A program made the position numbers and the translations under genes. A stretch of DNA of 64,000 nucleotides from NCBI RefSeq assembly GCF_022761115.1, contig NZ_JAKWJS010000003.1, forward strand, positions 372,001 through 436,000, read 5' to 3'. Each line of letters opens with the position of its first letter. Position 1 is the stretch's first letter. This stretch comes from Dyella sp. RRB7. GTDB lineage: Bacteria; Pseudomonadota; Gammaproteobacteria; Xanthomonadales; Rhodanobacteraceae. Under the pieces are notes generated by a model. That model was not told the DNA's origin. It ran no database searches and was given only the letters and a program-made list of their open reading frames with translations. Shown here in pieces: positions 52,823-62,322 of the stretch.

Positions 52823-52876
52823 TCGCGGATTCTGGCGATGCACCGACATGCCGGCATTTCCCGCCCACGCGGCGGG

Positions 52877-53626
52877 CTATCGCAAGCGATACCGGCTCGG
52901 TGATATCCCGAACTGTTTTTTGAAGGCCGCGCTGAAGGAGGCCAGGCTCAGATAGCCGCATTCGAGCGCGGTGCGGGCCACACTGTCGCCGGCGCAGAGG
53001 AGCGTGACGGAATGGATCAGCCGCGCCTTCTGTCGCCAGCCTTCAATAGTGAGGCCCGTTTCCTGCGGAAATAGTCGTTGCAAGGTGCGCAAGCTGGCAC
53101 CGACATCTTTTGCCAGCTGGGGCAATTCTTGGTTCTCGCCCGGCGCATTCAGCAGCATTTGAGCAAGCTTCAGGGCCCTGGCGGTGCGCGGAAGCGGCAG
53201 CATCATGTCTTCGCTTCGAGCCTCCAGCAATAGATCGACAAGCAGGCCGGCGAGGCGCTCGTGTGCCGGCTGCGTCGGCGCCAGCATCCCGATCTTCAGG
53301 ATATGCAGGATCAACTCGCGAAGCAGGGGCACTACTTCCAAAGCGACCGGTGTCACAGGCAACGATGCAGCGCGGTGTGCGCTGATGTAAATCGTGCGAA
53401 GCGCGACGTCGCCCTGCATCTTGATGCCATGTTGGATACCCGCCGGCAACCATATGGCCCGCGTGGTCGGGACAAGCCAGGTGGCATCCCCGGTTATTAC
53501 CTGCATGACACCGGTAGCCGCAAAGATAAGCTGCCCCCAGGCATGACGATGCTCTTGTAACCACGTACCGGCGTGAAAGGTCGCCGCCAGCGTGCGGATA
53601 TCCAAGCCGTCGGCATCGCCAATCAA
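52877..53626 (-). CDS. AraC-family regulator with cupin N-terminus
   Basis: A 249-residue regulator. The N-terminal cupin (ATFHAGTWLQEHRHAWGQLIF, HGIKMQGDVALRTIYI) is probably the sensor. The C-terminal AraC helix-turn-helix has SLRTLQRLFPQETGLTIEGWRQKARL and YLSLASFSAAFKKQFGISPSRYR. TTG start overlapping the TGA of the VOC gene (TTGA), so translation is coupled. Its target is not known but could include the adjacent VOC gene. Confidence 0.9.
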   Translation of the reverse strand: MIGDADGLDIRTLAATFHAGTWLQEHRHAWGQLIFAATGVMQVITGDATWLVPTTRAIWLPAGIQHGIKMQGDVALRTIYISAHRAASLPVTPVALEVVPLLRELILHILKIGMLAPTQPAHERLAGLLVDLLLEARSEDMMLPLPRTARALKLAQMLLNAPGENQELPQLAKDVGASLRTLQRLFPQETGLTIEGWRQKARLIHSVTLLCAGDSVARTALECGYLSLASFSAAFKKQFGISPSRYRLR

Positions 53627-54000
53627 TCGAAGACCCCCGGGTCGTACTGCATCGCGCCAACGAGATTGCCTTCGGTGTCTTCGAAATAGATGAGTTCACC
53701 CACGCCATCGATGCGGTACGGCGGCATGACGATCTTCCCCCCGCCCGCTTCGATGGCGGCGATCGTCGCCTTGAGATCGACTACGCCAAAGCTTGCCTCA
53801 TATCCCACCATGCGCACGCCAGGGACGATGTCCCGGCGCTCCTGAAGCGCCCCCAGCAATCCGGTGCCAGCGTCCTTCACCTGATAAAAGCCCGGTGGTC
53901 CCCATGGCTGGAAGCGCCAGCCAAAGACTCCCTCGTAAAAGATCTTTGCGCGGCCGACGTCGTCGGCATTGATGGCGAAGTGGCGAAAAATGGCAGGCAT
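53623..54000 (-). CDS. VOC-family (glyoxalase/dioxygenase fold) protein
   Basis: A 125-residue protein with FRHFAINADDVGRAKIFYEGVFGWRFQPW and ELIYFEDTEGNLVGAMQYD, the paired beta-alpha-beta-beta-beta units of the vicinal oxygen chelate fold. His and Glu at the metal positions are present. Function could be detoxification or ring cleavage. GAAGAGG precedes the ATG. It forms an operon with the AraC gene. Confidence 0.88.
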   Translation of the reverse strand: MPAIFRHFAINADDVGRAKIFYEGVFGWRFQPWGPPGFYQVKDAGTGLLGALQERRDIVPGVRMVGYEASFGVVDLKATIAAIEAGGGKIVMPPYRIDGVGELIYFEDTEGNLVGAMQYDPGVFD

Positions 54001-54216
54001 GTGGCATACCTCTTCAAGTCAGATCGACATCCAGCATATCTGCGCCAATAATGGCGTGCATTCGAAAATATGACAGAAACGCACCGCCACGCGCCACGAT
54101 GTATGACCCTCCGGCGATTTGGAACACCAGGCAATGGAATATCTGTTTCCGCGACCCGGGGCGAACCTCGTCCACGATCGACGTTTGCAGGGTGCTACTG
54201 GGAAATCACAGCCACG

Positions 54217-54639
54217 ATGCAGCTGCAATTTCGCGAAGCGCGTTTGCAAGACCTCTGGCGAGACTCGCATGGTGACGAGCCCGTGCATCCTTATGTCGCG
54301 AACGGCCGGATAAGAAGTTGGGAGTGTGTAGATGATGCCCGGGTTGTGGGCCACTGCGCGGGCGATGCGCAGACCGGGGAGATACTGGGGCTCTCGGTGC
54401 TTCCCGCCTACCAAGCCAAGGGGATTGCAAGGAAGCTTCTCTCCTTGGTCGTCGACTGGCTGCGATCTGCAGGTGCCGAGCGGATCTGGCTCGCCGCTCC
54501 CTTCGATCCGGCGCAGCGCGCTCATGGCTTCTATCGCGCCTTGGGATGGGAGCCGACCGGCGAACCAGCTACCGAAGGGTCGCAGATTCTGGAACTTCGC
54601 AATGCCCGCTTCCGCCCTAAAATACACGTCCCGCAATGA
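54217..54639 (+). CDS. GNAT-family N-acetyltransferase
   Basis: A 140-residue protein with VLPAYQAKGIARKLLSLVVDWL, the acetyl-CoA pyrophosphate loop (Q/R-x-x-G-x-G/A) of GNAT enzymes, and APFDPAQRAHGFYRALGWE near the C-terminus. The acceptor is unknown. The start at 54217 fits the usual N-terminus; the longer frame to 54070 is low in coding character. The next gene starts 18 bp downstream. Confidence 0.8.
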   Translation: MQLQFREARLQDLWRDSHGDEPVHPYVANGRIRSWECVDDARVVGHCAGDAQTGEILGLSVLPAYQAKGIARKLLSLVVDWLRSAGAERIWLAAPFDPAQRAHGFYRALGWEPTGEPATEGSQILELRNARFRPKIHVPQ

Positions 54640-54657
54640 CTTGGAAGAGACAGGGAA

Positions 54658-55104
54658 GTGAGCATTCCACCGCCGGCTTTGGCAGTATCGATCGCGCTAT
54701 CCACCTTGGCGACATCCCGGATCCTTGAGCCGATCTGGCTACCTAATGGCATTGCCTCGTGTTGCGCGCTGCTGCTGGCCGCGCTTGGCACAGCCCTCGA
54801 TGTGAGCGCCAAGGGGTTATTCGTGCGCCAAGGGACCACGGTAAATCCGATGACACCTGGTTCTACGACGGTGATCGTGCGCGCGGGGGCTTACCGATGG
54901 AGCAGAAATCCCATGTATCTCGGCCGGGTCATGCAGCTCTTCGCATTGGCCATATACCTGGGCAATCTGCCGGGCCTGCTGGGCGCCCTCCTTTTCGCAA
55001 TCTACCTGGACCGCGTCCAGATCCCGGCAGAGGAGCAGGCTCTGACAGAGCGCTTCTCCGGTGACTACTTGAACTACAGGTCCGGAGTGCGCCGATGGCT
55101 TTGA
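54658..55104 (+). CDS. Isoprenylcysteine carboxyl methyltransferase-like membrane protein
   Basis: A 148-residue membrane protein with about three helices. YRWSRNPMYLGRVMQLFALAIYLGNL and RVQIPAEEQALTERFSGDYLNYR form the ICMT/PEMT C-terminal SAM-binding region (RNPMYLG, then Glu-Glu and YxxY). Bacterial members methylate unknown lipids or small molecules. Start is GTG. It lies in the same unit as the acetyltransferase. Confidence 0.85.
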   Translation: MSIPPPALAVSIALSTLATSRILEPIWLPNGIASCCALLLAALGTALDVSAKGLFVRQGTTVNPMTPGSTTVIVRAGAYRWSRNPMYLGRVMQLFALAIYLGNLPGLLGALLFAIYLDRVQIPAEEQALTERFSGDYLNYRSGVRRWL

Positions 55105-55189
55105 TCGCAGAAACTACCGATGCCCGCATTCCCCCCACGCGCCCATTTCCCATCGTCCCTGGTCGACACGCGCCCGCCCATGGCGCTGG

Positions 55190-56200
55190 CTACCCGCCAA
55201 CCCCGTTCCGATGAAGGAAGTCACGCATCCGCTCGGCAATCTCGGCGTGGTGAGTCTCCAAAGCGAAATGCCCCGTATCGAGAAAATGGATCTCGGCGAG
55301 CGGCAAGTCGCGCCTGTAGGCCTCAGCGCCCGGCGGAATGAAGAACGGATCATTCTTGCCCCATACCGCCAACAGCGGCGGGCGATGTTCACGGAAGTAG
55401 CGCTGGAAGGCTGGATACAACGCCACATTGGTACGGTAGCTCAACACGAGATCCAGCTGGATGTCCTGCGCGCCGGGGCGGTGCATGTAAAAAGTGTCGA
55501 GCGTGTAGCCATCGGGTGATACGAGTCCCGCCGGCGCACCGTGCTGATACTGGAAGCGGATGGCTTCATCCGTCAGCGAGGCGCGGCATATCTCGCGATT
55601 CTGCGGCGACGGATCACGCCAATAGGTTTGCCACGGGCCCCAATCCTTGCTCAGGCCCTCTTCGTAGGCATTGCCATTCTGCGTGATGATCGCGCTCACC
55701 CGTTCCGGATGCCTCATCGCAAGCCTCAGTCCGGTCGGCGCACCATAGTCGAAGATGTACAAGGCATAGCGCGCCAGGCCCAGCGCGTCGACGAATCCGC
55801 CGATCACTTCGGCAAGTTTGTCGAAGCTGTAGTCGAAGGAGCCTCGCGGCGGCGCCTTGGTGTTGCCAAAACCCGGCAGATCCGGCGCTATCACGCGATA
55901 GCGATCCGCAAGCGCGGGCATCAGGTCCCGAAACATATGGCCCGATGTCGGAAAGCCGTGAAGCAGAAGCAACACCGGCGCATCCGCCGGACCGGCTTCG
56001 CGATAGAACACCGTGACATCACCTACCTGCTGGGTGCCAAATCGTACGGACATGTCGTTCACCTTGCCTCGCGGCGTTGCCTGGCTCTGTGCTTTGGGAA
56101 ACTTCTGCGGAGCATCGTCCGCCCCGGCGGCAGCGGCCACCAACCCCAGCCCGGCCGCCGCCAAAAACGACCGTCGATTGAAACCGTCACGCATGGACAT
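55190..56200 (-). CDS. TAT-exported alpha/beta hydrolase (epoxide hydrolase/haloalkane dehalogenase type)
   Basis: A 336-residue protein. The N-terminus has NRRSFLAAAGLGLVAAAAGA, a twin-arginine signal. The hydrolase core shows LLLLHGFPTSGHMF (oxyanion), IFDYGAPTGLRLA where the nucleophile is Asp rather than Ser, as in epoxide hydrolases and dehalogenases, WGKNDPFF (acid) and DTGHFALETH (His). The substrate is unknown. GGAGG stands before the ATG at 56200. A divergent LysR gene next door may control it. Confidence 0.88.
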   Translation of the reverse strand: MSMRDGFNRRSFLAAAGLGLVAAAAGADDAPQKFPKAQSQATPRGKVNDMSVRFGTQQVGDVTVFYREAGPADAPVLLLLHGFPTSGHMFRDLMPALADRYRVIAPDLPGFGNTKAPPRGSFDYSFDKLAEVIGGFVDALGLARYALYIFDYGAPTGLRLAMRHPERVSAIITQNGNAYEEGLSKDWGPWQTYWRDPSPQNREICRASLTDEAIRFQYQHGAPAGLVSPDGYTLDTFYMHRPGAQDIQLDLVLSYRTNVALYPAFQRYFREHRPPLLAVWGKNDPFFIPPGAEAYRRDLPLAEIHFLDTGHFALETHHAEIAERMRDFLHRNGVGG

Positions 56201-56282
56201 CTCTGCCGCCTCCGTCAGTTCACCGAGGCCAGCATAGATAGTTTCCAATTGAGCAATAAGTGAGCCATGATGCAACAAATCA

Positions 56283-56297
56283 TTTCATGAAGTGAAA
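56283..56297. promoter_or_regulatory. LysR-type palindrome in the divergent promoter
   Basis: TTTCATGAAGTGAAA has inverted arms TTTCA and TGAAA with a five-base spacer, directly before the LysR ATG at 56300. Its size and position suit an autoregulatory LysR site, which is inference. Confidence 0.45.
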
Positions 56298-56299
56298 GC

Positions 56300-57232
56300 A
56301 TGGATCGTCTGGACGCTATGCAGATCTTCGTCGCCGTGGTGGAGCAGCGTTCGCTGGCCGCCGCCGCGCGTGTTCTCGGCAAGTCGCCGGCCACGGTGAC
56401 GCGCGCCATAGCGCTACTGGAAGGCCGACTGGGAGAACGCCTGCTGCATCGAAGCGCGCGAACCCTGAAGCTGACCGAGAGCGGCGAGCGGCACCTTGCG
56501 GTCTATCGCACGGTTCTGGCGGAGCTGGAGGAAGCAGAGACACCCTCCGATATCGAAGGCCGCGTCGAAGGAACGCTGACCATCACCGCACCGGAACTGT
56601 TTGGCCGGCTCAAGGTGATGCCGGTCGTCGAGAGCTTTCTCGCGGCGCATCCCGGGGTACGCATGCGTGTGCTTCTGTTGAATCGCCTGGTCAACCTGGT
56701 CGATGAAGGCGTGGATGCCGCGGTGCGCATTGCCCGGCTGGCCGATTCCAGCGTCAAGGCCGTCGGCATTGGCGAACTCAGGAAAATGCTTTGCGCATCG
56801 CCCGCCTATATCGACAGGTTCGGCGCCCCGGTACACCCGGAAGATCTCCAGCGTTACGCCTGCATCGGCGCCGATGGTCATGACCAGGAGCTATGGCGCT
56901 TCGTCGATCGCTGCTTGCCGCGAAGCAAACCCTTTTCCATTGCCGTCCAGCCGCGCCTGATGCTCAACAGCGCGGGCGCCGCGGTTGATGCAGCGATGCG
57001 TGGCAGTGGCATCTGCCAGGCGTTGAGCTACCAGATCGTCGACGCTGTAGTCGAAGGGCGCCTGGTGCCCGTGCTGCCAAACTTTGAACCGAAGACCATT
57101 CCGGCCCAGCTGGTGTTCCACGCCATCCCTCGACACAACGCGGCGTTGCGCGCGTTCATCGATCACGCCGTGCCGCTGCTGCGACAGGCGTTATCGGATA
57201 TAGGCCACCGAATGCCTCCCGGCCGCGGGTGA
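56300..57232 (+). CDS. LysR-family transcriptional regulator
   Basis: A 310-residue protein. MDRLDAMQIFVAVVEQRSLAAAARVLGKSPATVTRAIALLE is the winged HTH; the rest is the effector-binding domain (GTLTITAPELFGRLKVMPVV). The subgroup is that which regulates neighbouring oxidoreductase or hydrolase genes. Divergent from the TAT hydrolase, which is the likely target. Confidence 0.94.
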   Translation: MDRLDAMQIFVAVVEQRSLAAAARVLGKSPATVTRAIALLEGRLGERLLHRSARTLKLTESGERHLAVYRTVLAELEEAETPSDIEGRVEGTLTITAPELFGRLKVMPVVESFLAAHPGVRMRVLLLNRLVNLVDEGVDAAVRIARLADSSVKAVGIGELRKMLCASPAYIDRFGAPVHPEDLQRYACIGADGHDQELWRFVDRCLPRSKPFSIAVQPRLMLNSAGAAVDAAMRGSGICQALSYQIVDAVVEGRLVPVLPNFEPKTIPAQLVFHAIPRHNAALRAFIDHAVPLLRQALSDIGHRMPPGRG

Positions 57233-57357
57233 CCGGTATCGTTCTTTCGATGCCATGAAGGAAGACCGATGGCAGACACGCCAGGCCAACCAACCCTGGC
57301 CCAAATGGTCTGATTTCTGTCCTTTACGCCAAATGCCGCAGCCCGCAGACTTCGGGC

Positions 57358-58365
57358 ATGAAACCTATGGCATCGACACGGGAACGGACGGTTGCACTGA
57401 TCCTCTTTGAGGGGTTTCAGGCGCTCGATGTGTTTGGCCCGCTGGATGCGTTCGATGCTGCCAATGGGTTGGTGCCGGGCAGTTATCGGTTGCAGCTGTG
57501 GAGCCTGGATGGCGAAATAGTGCGGGCCGAGAACGGTACGCGGGTGGTGGCGGATCGCAGCGTGCACAGCAATCTTCGGCCGGACACGCTGATCATCCCG
57601 GGAGGTTGCGGCGCGCGGTCGCTGCAGTTGTCCGATACACAGCGCAAAGCCCTGCTTGCCATCGCCCGCCACAGTCGCCGGCTGGTCAGTGTCTGCACGG
57701 GCGCGTTCCTGGCAGCGGAACTGGCGAACGGCCCACTGCGCATCGCCACCCATTGGAAGTACGCCAACGAGTTGCGCAAGCGCTTCCCGCAGCTTCATGT
57801 CGATGCGGATGTGCTGTATGTGCACGACGGCAACCTATGGTCGTCGGCGGGCATTGCTGCAGGCATCGATCTGGCGTTGAAGCTGATTGCCGACGACCTG
57901 GGCGAGGCAGTGTCCATCGCCTGTGCGCGGCAGCTGGTGGTGCACTACCGGCGGGCCGGCGATCAGGCACAGTTTTCCGAACCCCTGCAGTTGCAGCAAC
58001 GCACCGCCGGTGAATTTGGTGGCCTGCTGGCGTGGATGCTGGCCAACCCGCGGTCGGACCTTTCGGTAACGGCCTTGGCCGAACGCACAGGCATGAGCCA
58101 GCGCAATCTCACGCGGCGCTTCACGCAGACCTTTGGCGAGCCGCCGGCGAAATTCGTCGAACGCATGCGGCTGGACCATGCGCGCACCTTGCTGATGCAA
58201 GGCCTGCGTATCGATGCCATCGCCCGCGCCGCGGGATACCAAAGCGCCGATGCGTTCCGCCGCGCGTTCGAACGACGCTTTTCTGTTTCACCCAGCGCTT
58301 ATTGCCAGCGCTTTGGTCCCACACCCCCTGCCCCGGCAGGATCAACCCGGCGGCAACAGGCATGA
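57358..58365 (+). CDS. GlxA-type regulator (DJ-1/PfpI plus AraC)
   Basis: A 335-residue regulator. The N-terminal DJ-1/PfpI-like domain (ALILFEGFQALDVFGPLDAF, ADTLIIPGG-like IIPGGCGARS, SVCTGAFLAAEL with the conserved Cys) precedes an AraC HTH pair (LSVTALAERTGMSQRNLTRRFTQ and IARAAGYQSADAFRRAFERRF). The family controls amine or detoxification genes. The cytochrome P460 gene downstream could be a target, but this is inference. Confidence 0.93.
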   Translation: MKPMASTRERTVALILFEGFQALDVFGPLDAFDAANGLVPGSYRLQLWSLDGEIVRAENGTRVVADRSVHSNLRPDTLIIPGGCGARSLQLSDTQRKALLAIARHSRRLVSVCTGAFLAAELANGPLRIATHWKYANELRKRFPQLHVDADVLYVHDGNLWSSAGIAAGIDLALKLIADDLGEAVSIACARQLVVHYRRAGDQAQFSEPLQLQQRTAGEFGGLLAWMLANPRSDLSVTALAERTGMSQRNLTRRFTQTFGEPPAKFVERMRLDHARTLLMQGLRIDAIARAAGYQSADAFRRAFERRFSVSPSAYCQRFGPTPPAPAGSTRRQQA

Positions 58366-58497
58366 AGCTTATCTCCACGCCATAGCGCGTACCTCCGCGT
58401 TTCGTAAATCCATCCACTTATCCCGCCGCACGAACCGCCATCGACCGGGTTCGGGCCCGACCGCGGCCGGGCGCCAATCCACCAAGGAATATGTGAC

Positions 58498-59124
58498 ATG
58501 GTCAAGCCAACGTTTCTACAGCTCGCCCTGCTTGTCATCGCGGCCGCCGCACTGCCGGTGGTGGTATTTGCCGATGGCCCAACAACCGGCGCGCATGAAC
58601 CCACCTATACGGCAGACGGCAAACTGATTCCGCCTGCCGACTATCGCGAGTGGGTGTTCTTGAGCTCCGGCCTGGATATGAGCTACAACGAAAAAGCCAA
58701 CGCCTCGCCCGACCCCGTGTTCGACAATGTCTTCGTCAACCCGGAGGCCTACCGCGTATTTCTCCAAACCGGTACGTGGCCGGACAAGACGCAGTTCGTG
58801 CTGGAGGTTCGCGGATCATCGGCCAAAGGCTCGATCAATCATCGCGGCCACTTCCAAAGCGGCGACGTCAAAGGCATGGAGATGCATGTGAAGGACAAGG
58901 CGCGTTTCGACGGTGGCTGGGCATTCTTCGATATCGAGGACGGCGCCCCCGCCTCGAAAATTCCGACAACGGCAGCCTGCTACGCATGCCATCGCGATCA
59001 CGGCGCAGTGGACACTACCTTCACGCAGTTCTACCCCACCTTGCTGCCTATCGCCAGGAAACAAGCCACGCTCAGCGAGGCCTATCTCAGGGACGAGGCG
59101 GAGCTTGCCAAGACCGTGCATTGA
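58498..59124 (+). CDS. Cytochrome P460-family haem protein
   Basis: A 208-residue exported protein with a signal peptide (LALLVIAAAALPVVVFA). ADYREWVFLSSGLDMSY is the usual P460 entry, and TTAACYACHRDHGAVD holds the CxxCH haem attachment site near residue 163. Cytochromes P460 oxidise hydroxylamine in ammonia oxidisers; in other bacteria they may deal with NO or hydroxylamine stress. The crosslinking Lys is not identified here. AAGGAA precedes the ATG. Confidence 0.9.
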   Translation: MVKPTFLQLALLVIAAAALPVVVFADGPTTGAHEPTYTADGKLIPPADYREWVFLSSGLDMSYNEKANASPDPVFDNVFVNPEAYRVFLQTGTWPDKTQFVLEVRGSSAKGSINHRGHFQSGDVKGMEMHVKDKARFDGGWAFFDIEDGAPASKIPTTAACYACHRDHGAVDTTFTQFYPTLLPIARKQATLSEAYLRDEAELAKTVH

Positions 59125-59275
59125 TTCCTTGCCGCCAACGACCATCGCCCCGCGGGTGAAAAACCCCGAACAATTGAGCGCCGATGCCAGAACGATTGCA
59201 CAGTAACGCCGCAGTTCATGCGTACGATACCAAGGGCGCCCTTAGCCGCCGTAGACGTTACGCAGAAATCCATCC

Positions 59276-59404
59276 CTAGCGACGACTTTTCCAAATGACT
59301 TCGCCGCCCATGTCGATAAGCCAGGTTTCCATATCGTCGGTCATATGCTTGTTCCTGATCTGCATCCCATGTTCCCGGCGCCAGCTCTGAAGCGGTCGGC
59401 TCAT
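59276..59404 (-). CDS. Tiny ORF overlapping a decayed gene
   Basis: A 42-codon ORF, start MSRPLQSWRREHGMQ, ending GGEVIWKSRR. Its ATG overlaps by four bases (ATGA) the stop of the open frame at 59401-59787. The sequence is balanced and hydrophilic. It may be a real small gene translated by coupling, or the start of a lost one; no family is recognised. Confidence 0.35.
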   Translation of the reverse strand: MSRPLQSWRREHGMQIRNKHMTDDMETWLIDMGGEVIWKSRR

Positions 59405-59787
59405 CTGTCGGTTTGCGAAACTCGCCAGGCTAGAACGGCGGCCAGAACTTCTCCACCCAGCGATTGCCGAATATTTCTCGCCCTGTAAGGCGAGGAACTA
59501 CCCCGCACAGCTGGAGCGGAGAAGTTAATTTCCTCGGCGAGCCAGGTCAGATAGTCATGCCCTTCACATTCGTAGAAACCGGCTTCGTTCGTATCAAGCC
59601 CAATGAGGACGCCGTACCCAACAGCGCCATGTTCACAGGCGACGTCTAGCAGCAAGGCGCTGGCGTCCCGAAGCAGAAACCCCCGTTGGGGTTCTGGTCT
59701 AGGAATCAAATGCCTGCTGTGGTGAGAATTACTTGGCAAAAAACTGCCCTGCTCACCTTGCGATAGCGCGGCGGACTCGTCATTCAA
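59401..59787 (-). pseudogene. Probable frameshifted hypothetical gene
   Basis: The open frame has only a TTG start and reads GLDTNEAGFYECEGHDYLTW, then a poorer tail after the G-run at 59501-59504. Skipping one base there switches to a frame that reads VVPRLTGREIFGNRWVEKFW and ends at TAG 59430, which looks more like a natural C-terminus. A single-base insertion in the G run would explain this. The family is unknown; it resembles small orphan or immunity-type proteins only in general style. Confidence 0.5.
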
Positions 59788-59914
59788 CGAATTGAAGAAG
59801 AATTTCCTCGTGGGTGCTCACGATGCGCGAATAAACTCCGCACAAGCTGGAGAAGGCGACCTTAGCGGGCCTCTTCACAAATAGCCCTGGCGCCCCACTC
59901 CTGATTGGCTTCAA

Positions 59915-61030
59915 CTATTGCGCCATCGAGTGAAAATCAAGATCGGGGTCGTCATAGTCGGTGCTAAGCGCGCCGCCATGCTTGTCGACTCGGATGGAAA
60001 ACAGACGCGGCCAAGTATGCGGGTCACCAGCGCAAGTGGCATCATGCCTTTCGTGGACATCGAATACCCAGCGGTCGACGTCAACATCGCCGTCAAGGAT
60101 ATCCATACACTTGAGCGGCACGGATGAAAGCGGGTGTTTGCCAAGTGCCGCAAAGATCAAGTCGCGTGCCTGATCCCTGCCAATCGCAGCGGAAGATGAA
60201 TTGGCGTGGATCGCTGGCTCTGGCAACTGCGCTGTGAGAAACAGTACCCGTAGCGTGCTCGGTGGAGTGAAGTCATCACGTTCGGCGACGAAGCGGGTGC
60301 TCGATTCCTTCTGAAGAGCCCCTGGAAAACATACCGACACCAGATCCTTGGGCGTGGCCTTGTCCAGCACCAGTGTAAAGTGCTTCACCGGCCCGCCAGG
60401 CAGCGAGTCCTTTGACGTATCCAGCTTGACATCGTACTGGGGGTCATTGGCATTGCTGGTGCGATCACTAAAGGTTTTGCGTGCCGCTTCGCTCATGCAG
60501 ACCGCCTGCGCGTCGCTGGCCGACACGGGGTAGATGGCATTGACACCCCCTGCCGCCTCGTAATCCAGTGCGATGGTCAGCTCTCGGCCCGCAGGAAATG
60601 TTTACGTCCATGTACGCGTTACCTTGATTGGCGAAACCATGCCCTGCCCAGGGGCGATGGTTTTTTTGTCAGTACGCACGGCTTGCGATTTGCCATCCAC
60701 CGTTACCACCAGGGCCAGTGGATTGTTGACGTCGGCGCCGTCCAGAGCGTTTTCCTGCTCCAGTGGCGCGCGGTCAAAGGCCGGCAAGTGAAAAGCCGCT
60801 TCGCGAACAATGTCGCGATCGCCTTCATTGCGAATGACGTACTCGATGTGGATATGCGTAGGCGATATCGATAAATGCTCCGCTTCGAGTGATAGACCAT
60901 TGCTATCAGATAGGCTCAACCCACCCGTTGGCGTAGCTATTGAAATGTCGCTTGCAGATATGGGCGACATCATCAAGCCGAGAATCGCCGCGCTCGCCCA
61001 GGGGGCGATGCGTTTCAATAAGATCTTCAT
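59915..61030 (-). pseudogene. DUF4424-family gene interrupted by an in-frame stop
   Basis: Two open stretches, 60602-61030 and 59915-60526, lie in the same frame and read as one exported protein. The first has a signal peptide (IAPWASAAILGLMMSPISAS) and the DUF4424 start TPTGGLSLSDSNGLSLEAE with SISPTHIHIEYVIRNEG. At 60602-60604 a TAA follows RTWT and the frame then continues TFPAGRELTIALDYEAAGG, exactly the expected downstream sequence; a Tyr codon (TAC/TAT) to TAA change is the simple cause. About 371 codons in all. Either a true pseudogene or a sequence error. Confidence 0.8.
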
Positions 61031-61573
61031 AGGTTATTGGATTCTCCGGACTTTGCAGACCAACATGATCAGGCGAACTGTCGCCTCACTTTGTCGGTGC
61101 GCATCGTATGCATGGCCCTGCATCCAAAACATAAGACGCGCCCTAAAGACGGCCGGCTCGGTGCGGTCTCAAGATGTACCATTGCCTCGACCGATCCGCT
61201 CCGATGGAACAGCGTCCGTTCGCCTCGCAGGGTTTCGCGGTCGACCTCGGCTTGCTCGTGGCTCATTCACGGGCGCAACGTCACCTGATGCAAGGTGGGT
61301 TCTTCGTGGCGTCATCATCTTCGGCGCCGGCTCAACATCACTCGAATCGGCAGCGCGGCGAAAGTGATTTGTTCAAAGCATCCCTGAAGACGGTCGCCTC
61401 AACCGGAGCGGTGGCATCACTGCCTGTTGGCTAATGAACCTGAGCCGGCCTGTGCCTTTGCGTTCCAAATGGTCCATCTGGGATGTACGGCTGGCTATCG
61501 TCCGTCGGCCGCAACGCTTGTAAAACCACCGCGGAGTGGTAATAAAGTCAGGCCCTTGCCGCCGAGCCCGACC
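61031..61573. other. Gap without a supported gene
   Basis: Several short overlapping frames on both strands lack ribosome sites or recognisable sequence. I see no RNA gene, repeat or long hairpin. Confidence 0.4.
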
Positions 61574-61702
61574 ATGCATGACTTGCCACTGCTTCACCTC
61601 GCCGTTTCGGCGACTTCGCCGACCAAGGCGCGGGTGCTCCATGGCGAGAACGCCTCGGAGTTCAAGGCATTGGTGTATCGCGCACGGTTGCTCGCCCCAT
61701 GA
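61574..61702 (+). CDS. Small ORF overlapping the DUF3820 start
   Basis: A 42-codon ORF (MHDLPLLHLAVSATSPTKAR) whose TGA overlaps the ATG of the DUF3820 gene (ATGA). The overlap hints at coupled translation, but there is no ribosome site and no known family. Confidence 0.3.
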   Translation: MHDLPLLHLAVSATSPTKARVLHGENASEFKALVYRARLLAP

Positions 61703-61911
61703 AACCAGAAGACCTGCAACGCCTGGTGACCGTCACCATGCCTTACGGCAAATACCAGGGCCGACTGATCGCCGACCTGCCCGGCGCCTATCTCGCCTGG
61801 TTTGCGCGCAAGGGCTTTCCACCCGGTGAGCTGGGCCACTTGTTGGCATTGGCGCTTGAGCTCGATCACAACGGCCTGAAAGGGCTGCTCGACCCGCTGC
61901 GAAAGCGATAA
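61699..61911 (+). CDS. DUF3820 family protein
   Basis: A 70-residue protein, TMPYGKYQGRLIADLPGAYLAWFARKGFP, a standard DUF3820 signature, of unknown function (fold related to exonuclease-associated small domains). The length equals the family norm. It stands alone downstream of a gap. Confidence 0.88.
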   Translation: MKPEDLQRLVTVTMPYGKYQGRLIADLPGAYLAWFARKGFPPGELGHLLALALELDHNGLKGLLDPLRKR

Positions 61912-62322
61912 CACCGCACAGCCATGTTTTTTCGCTGGGCGCGCAGGCAGCTACCCATTTCCATGTAGGGATGTAATCCAGCCGGATACGACCCTGGATG
62001 GTCCAGGTGCGGCGCACCGTCCTCATAACGCGACACGCCGCGGGGCAATCATCGGACCCCAGCATTCCACCAACGGCCCATGACTGAGCAACTCGGCGGA
62101 TCGTGTGAGCCGCAACTCATGCGATCCGCGCCACCTCACTGCATCGCTGCAAGGGTCACCCATGTAACCCCACGAGAGATGGCGTGCTTGACCGGCCGAA
62201 GGTAGCGAGGCAACTGGCAGCTGCGCATAAGCGGTTGCCGCTTTGCCACTTGCGGCTAAGCGGACAGCCCTATTGGCCATAGCCCTGTACGCACCTATGC
62301 TTACCCCGACAAAGGGGGAGCT
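61912..62322. other. Gap without a supported gene
   Basis: About 410 bp with no frame that looks coding, apart from GGGGGAG before the next ATG. No terminator hairpin is obvious. Confidence 0.4.

Noticed and set aside
61174-61434. An 86-codon plus-strand frame in the gap after the DUF4424 gene
   Set aside because: No ribosome site, no conserved motif, and overlapping frames of similar length on the other strand.
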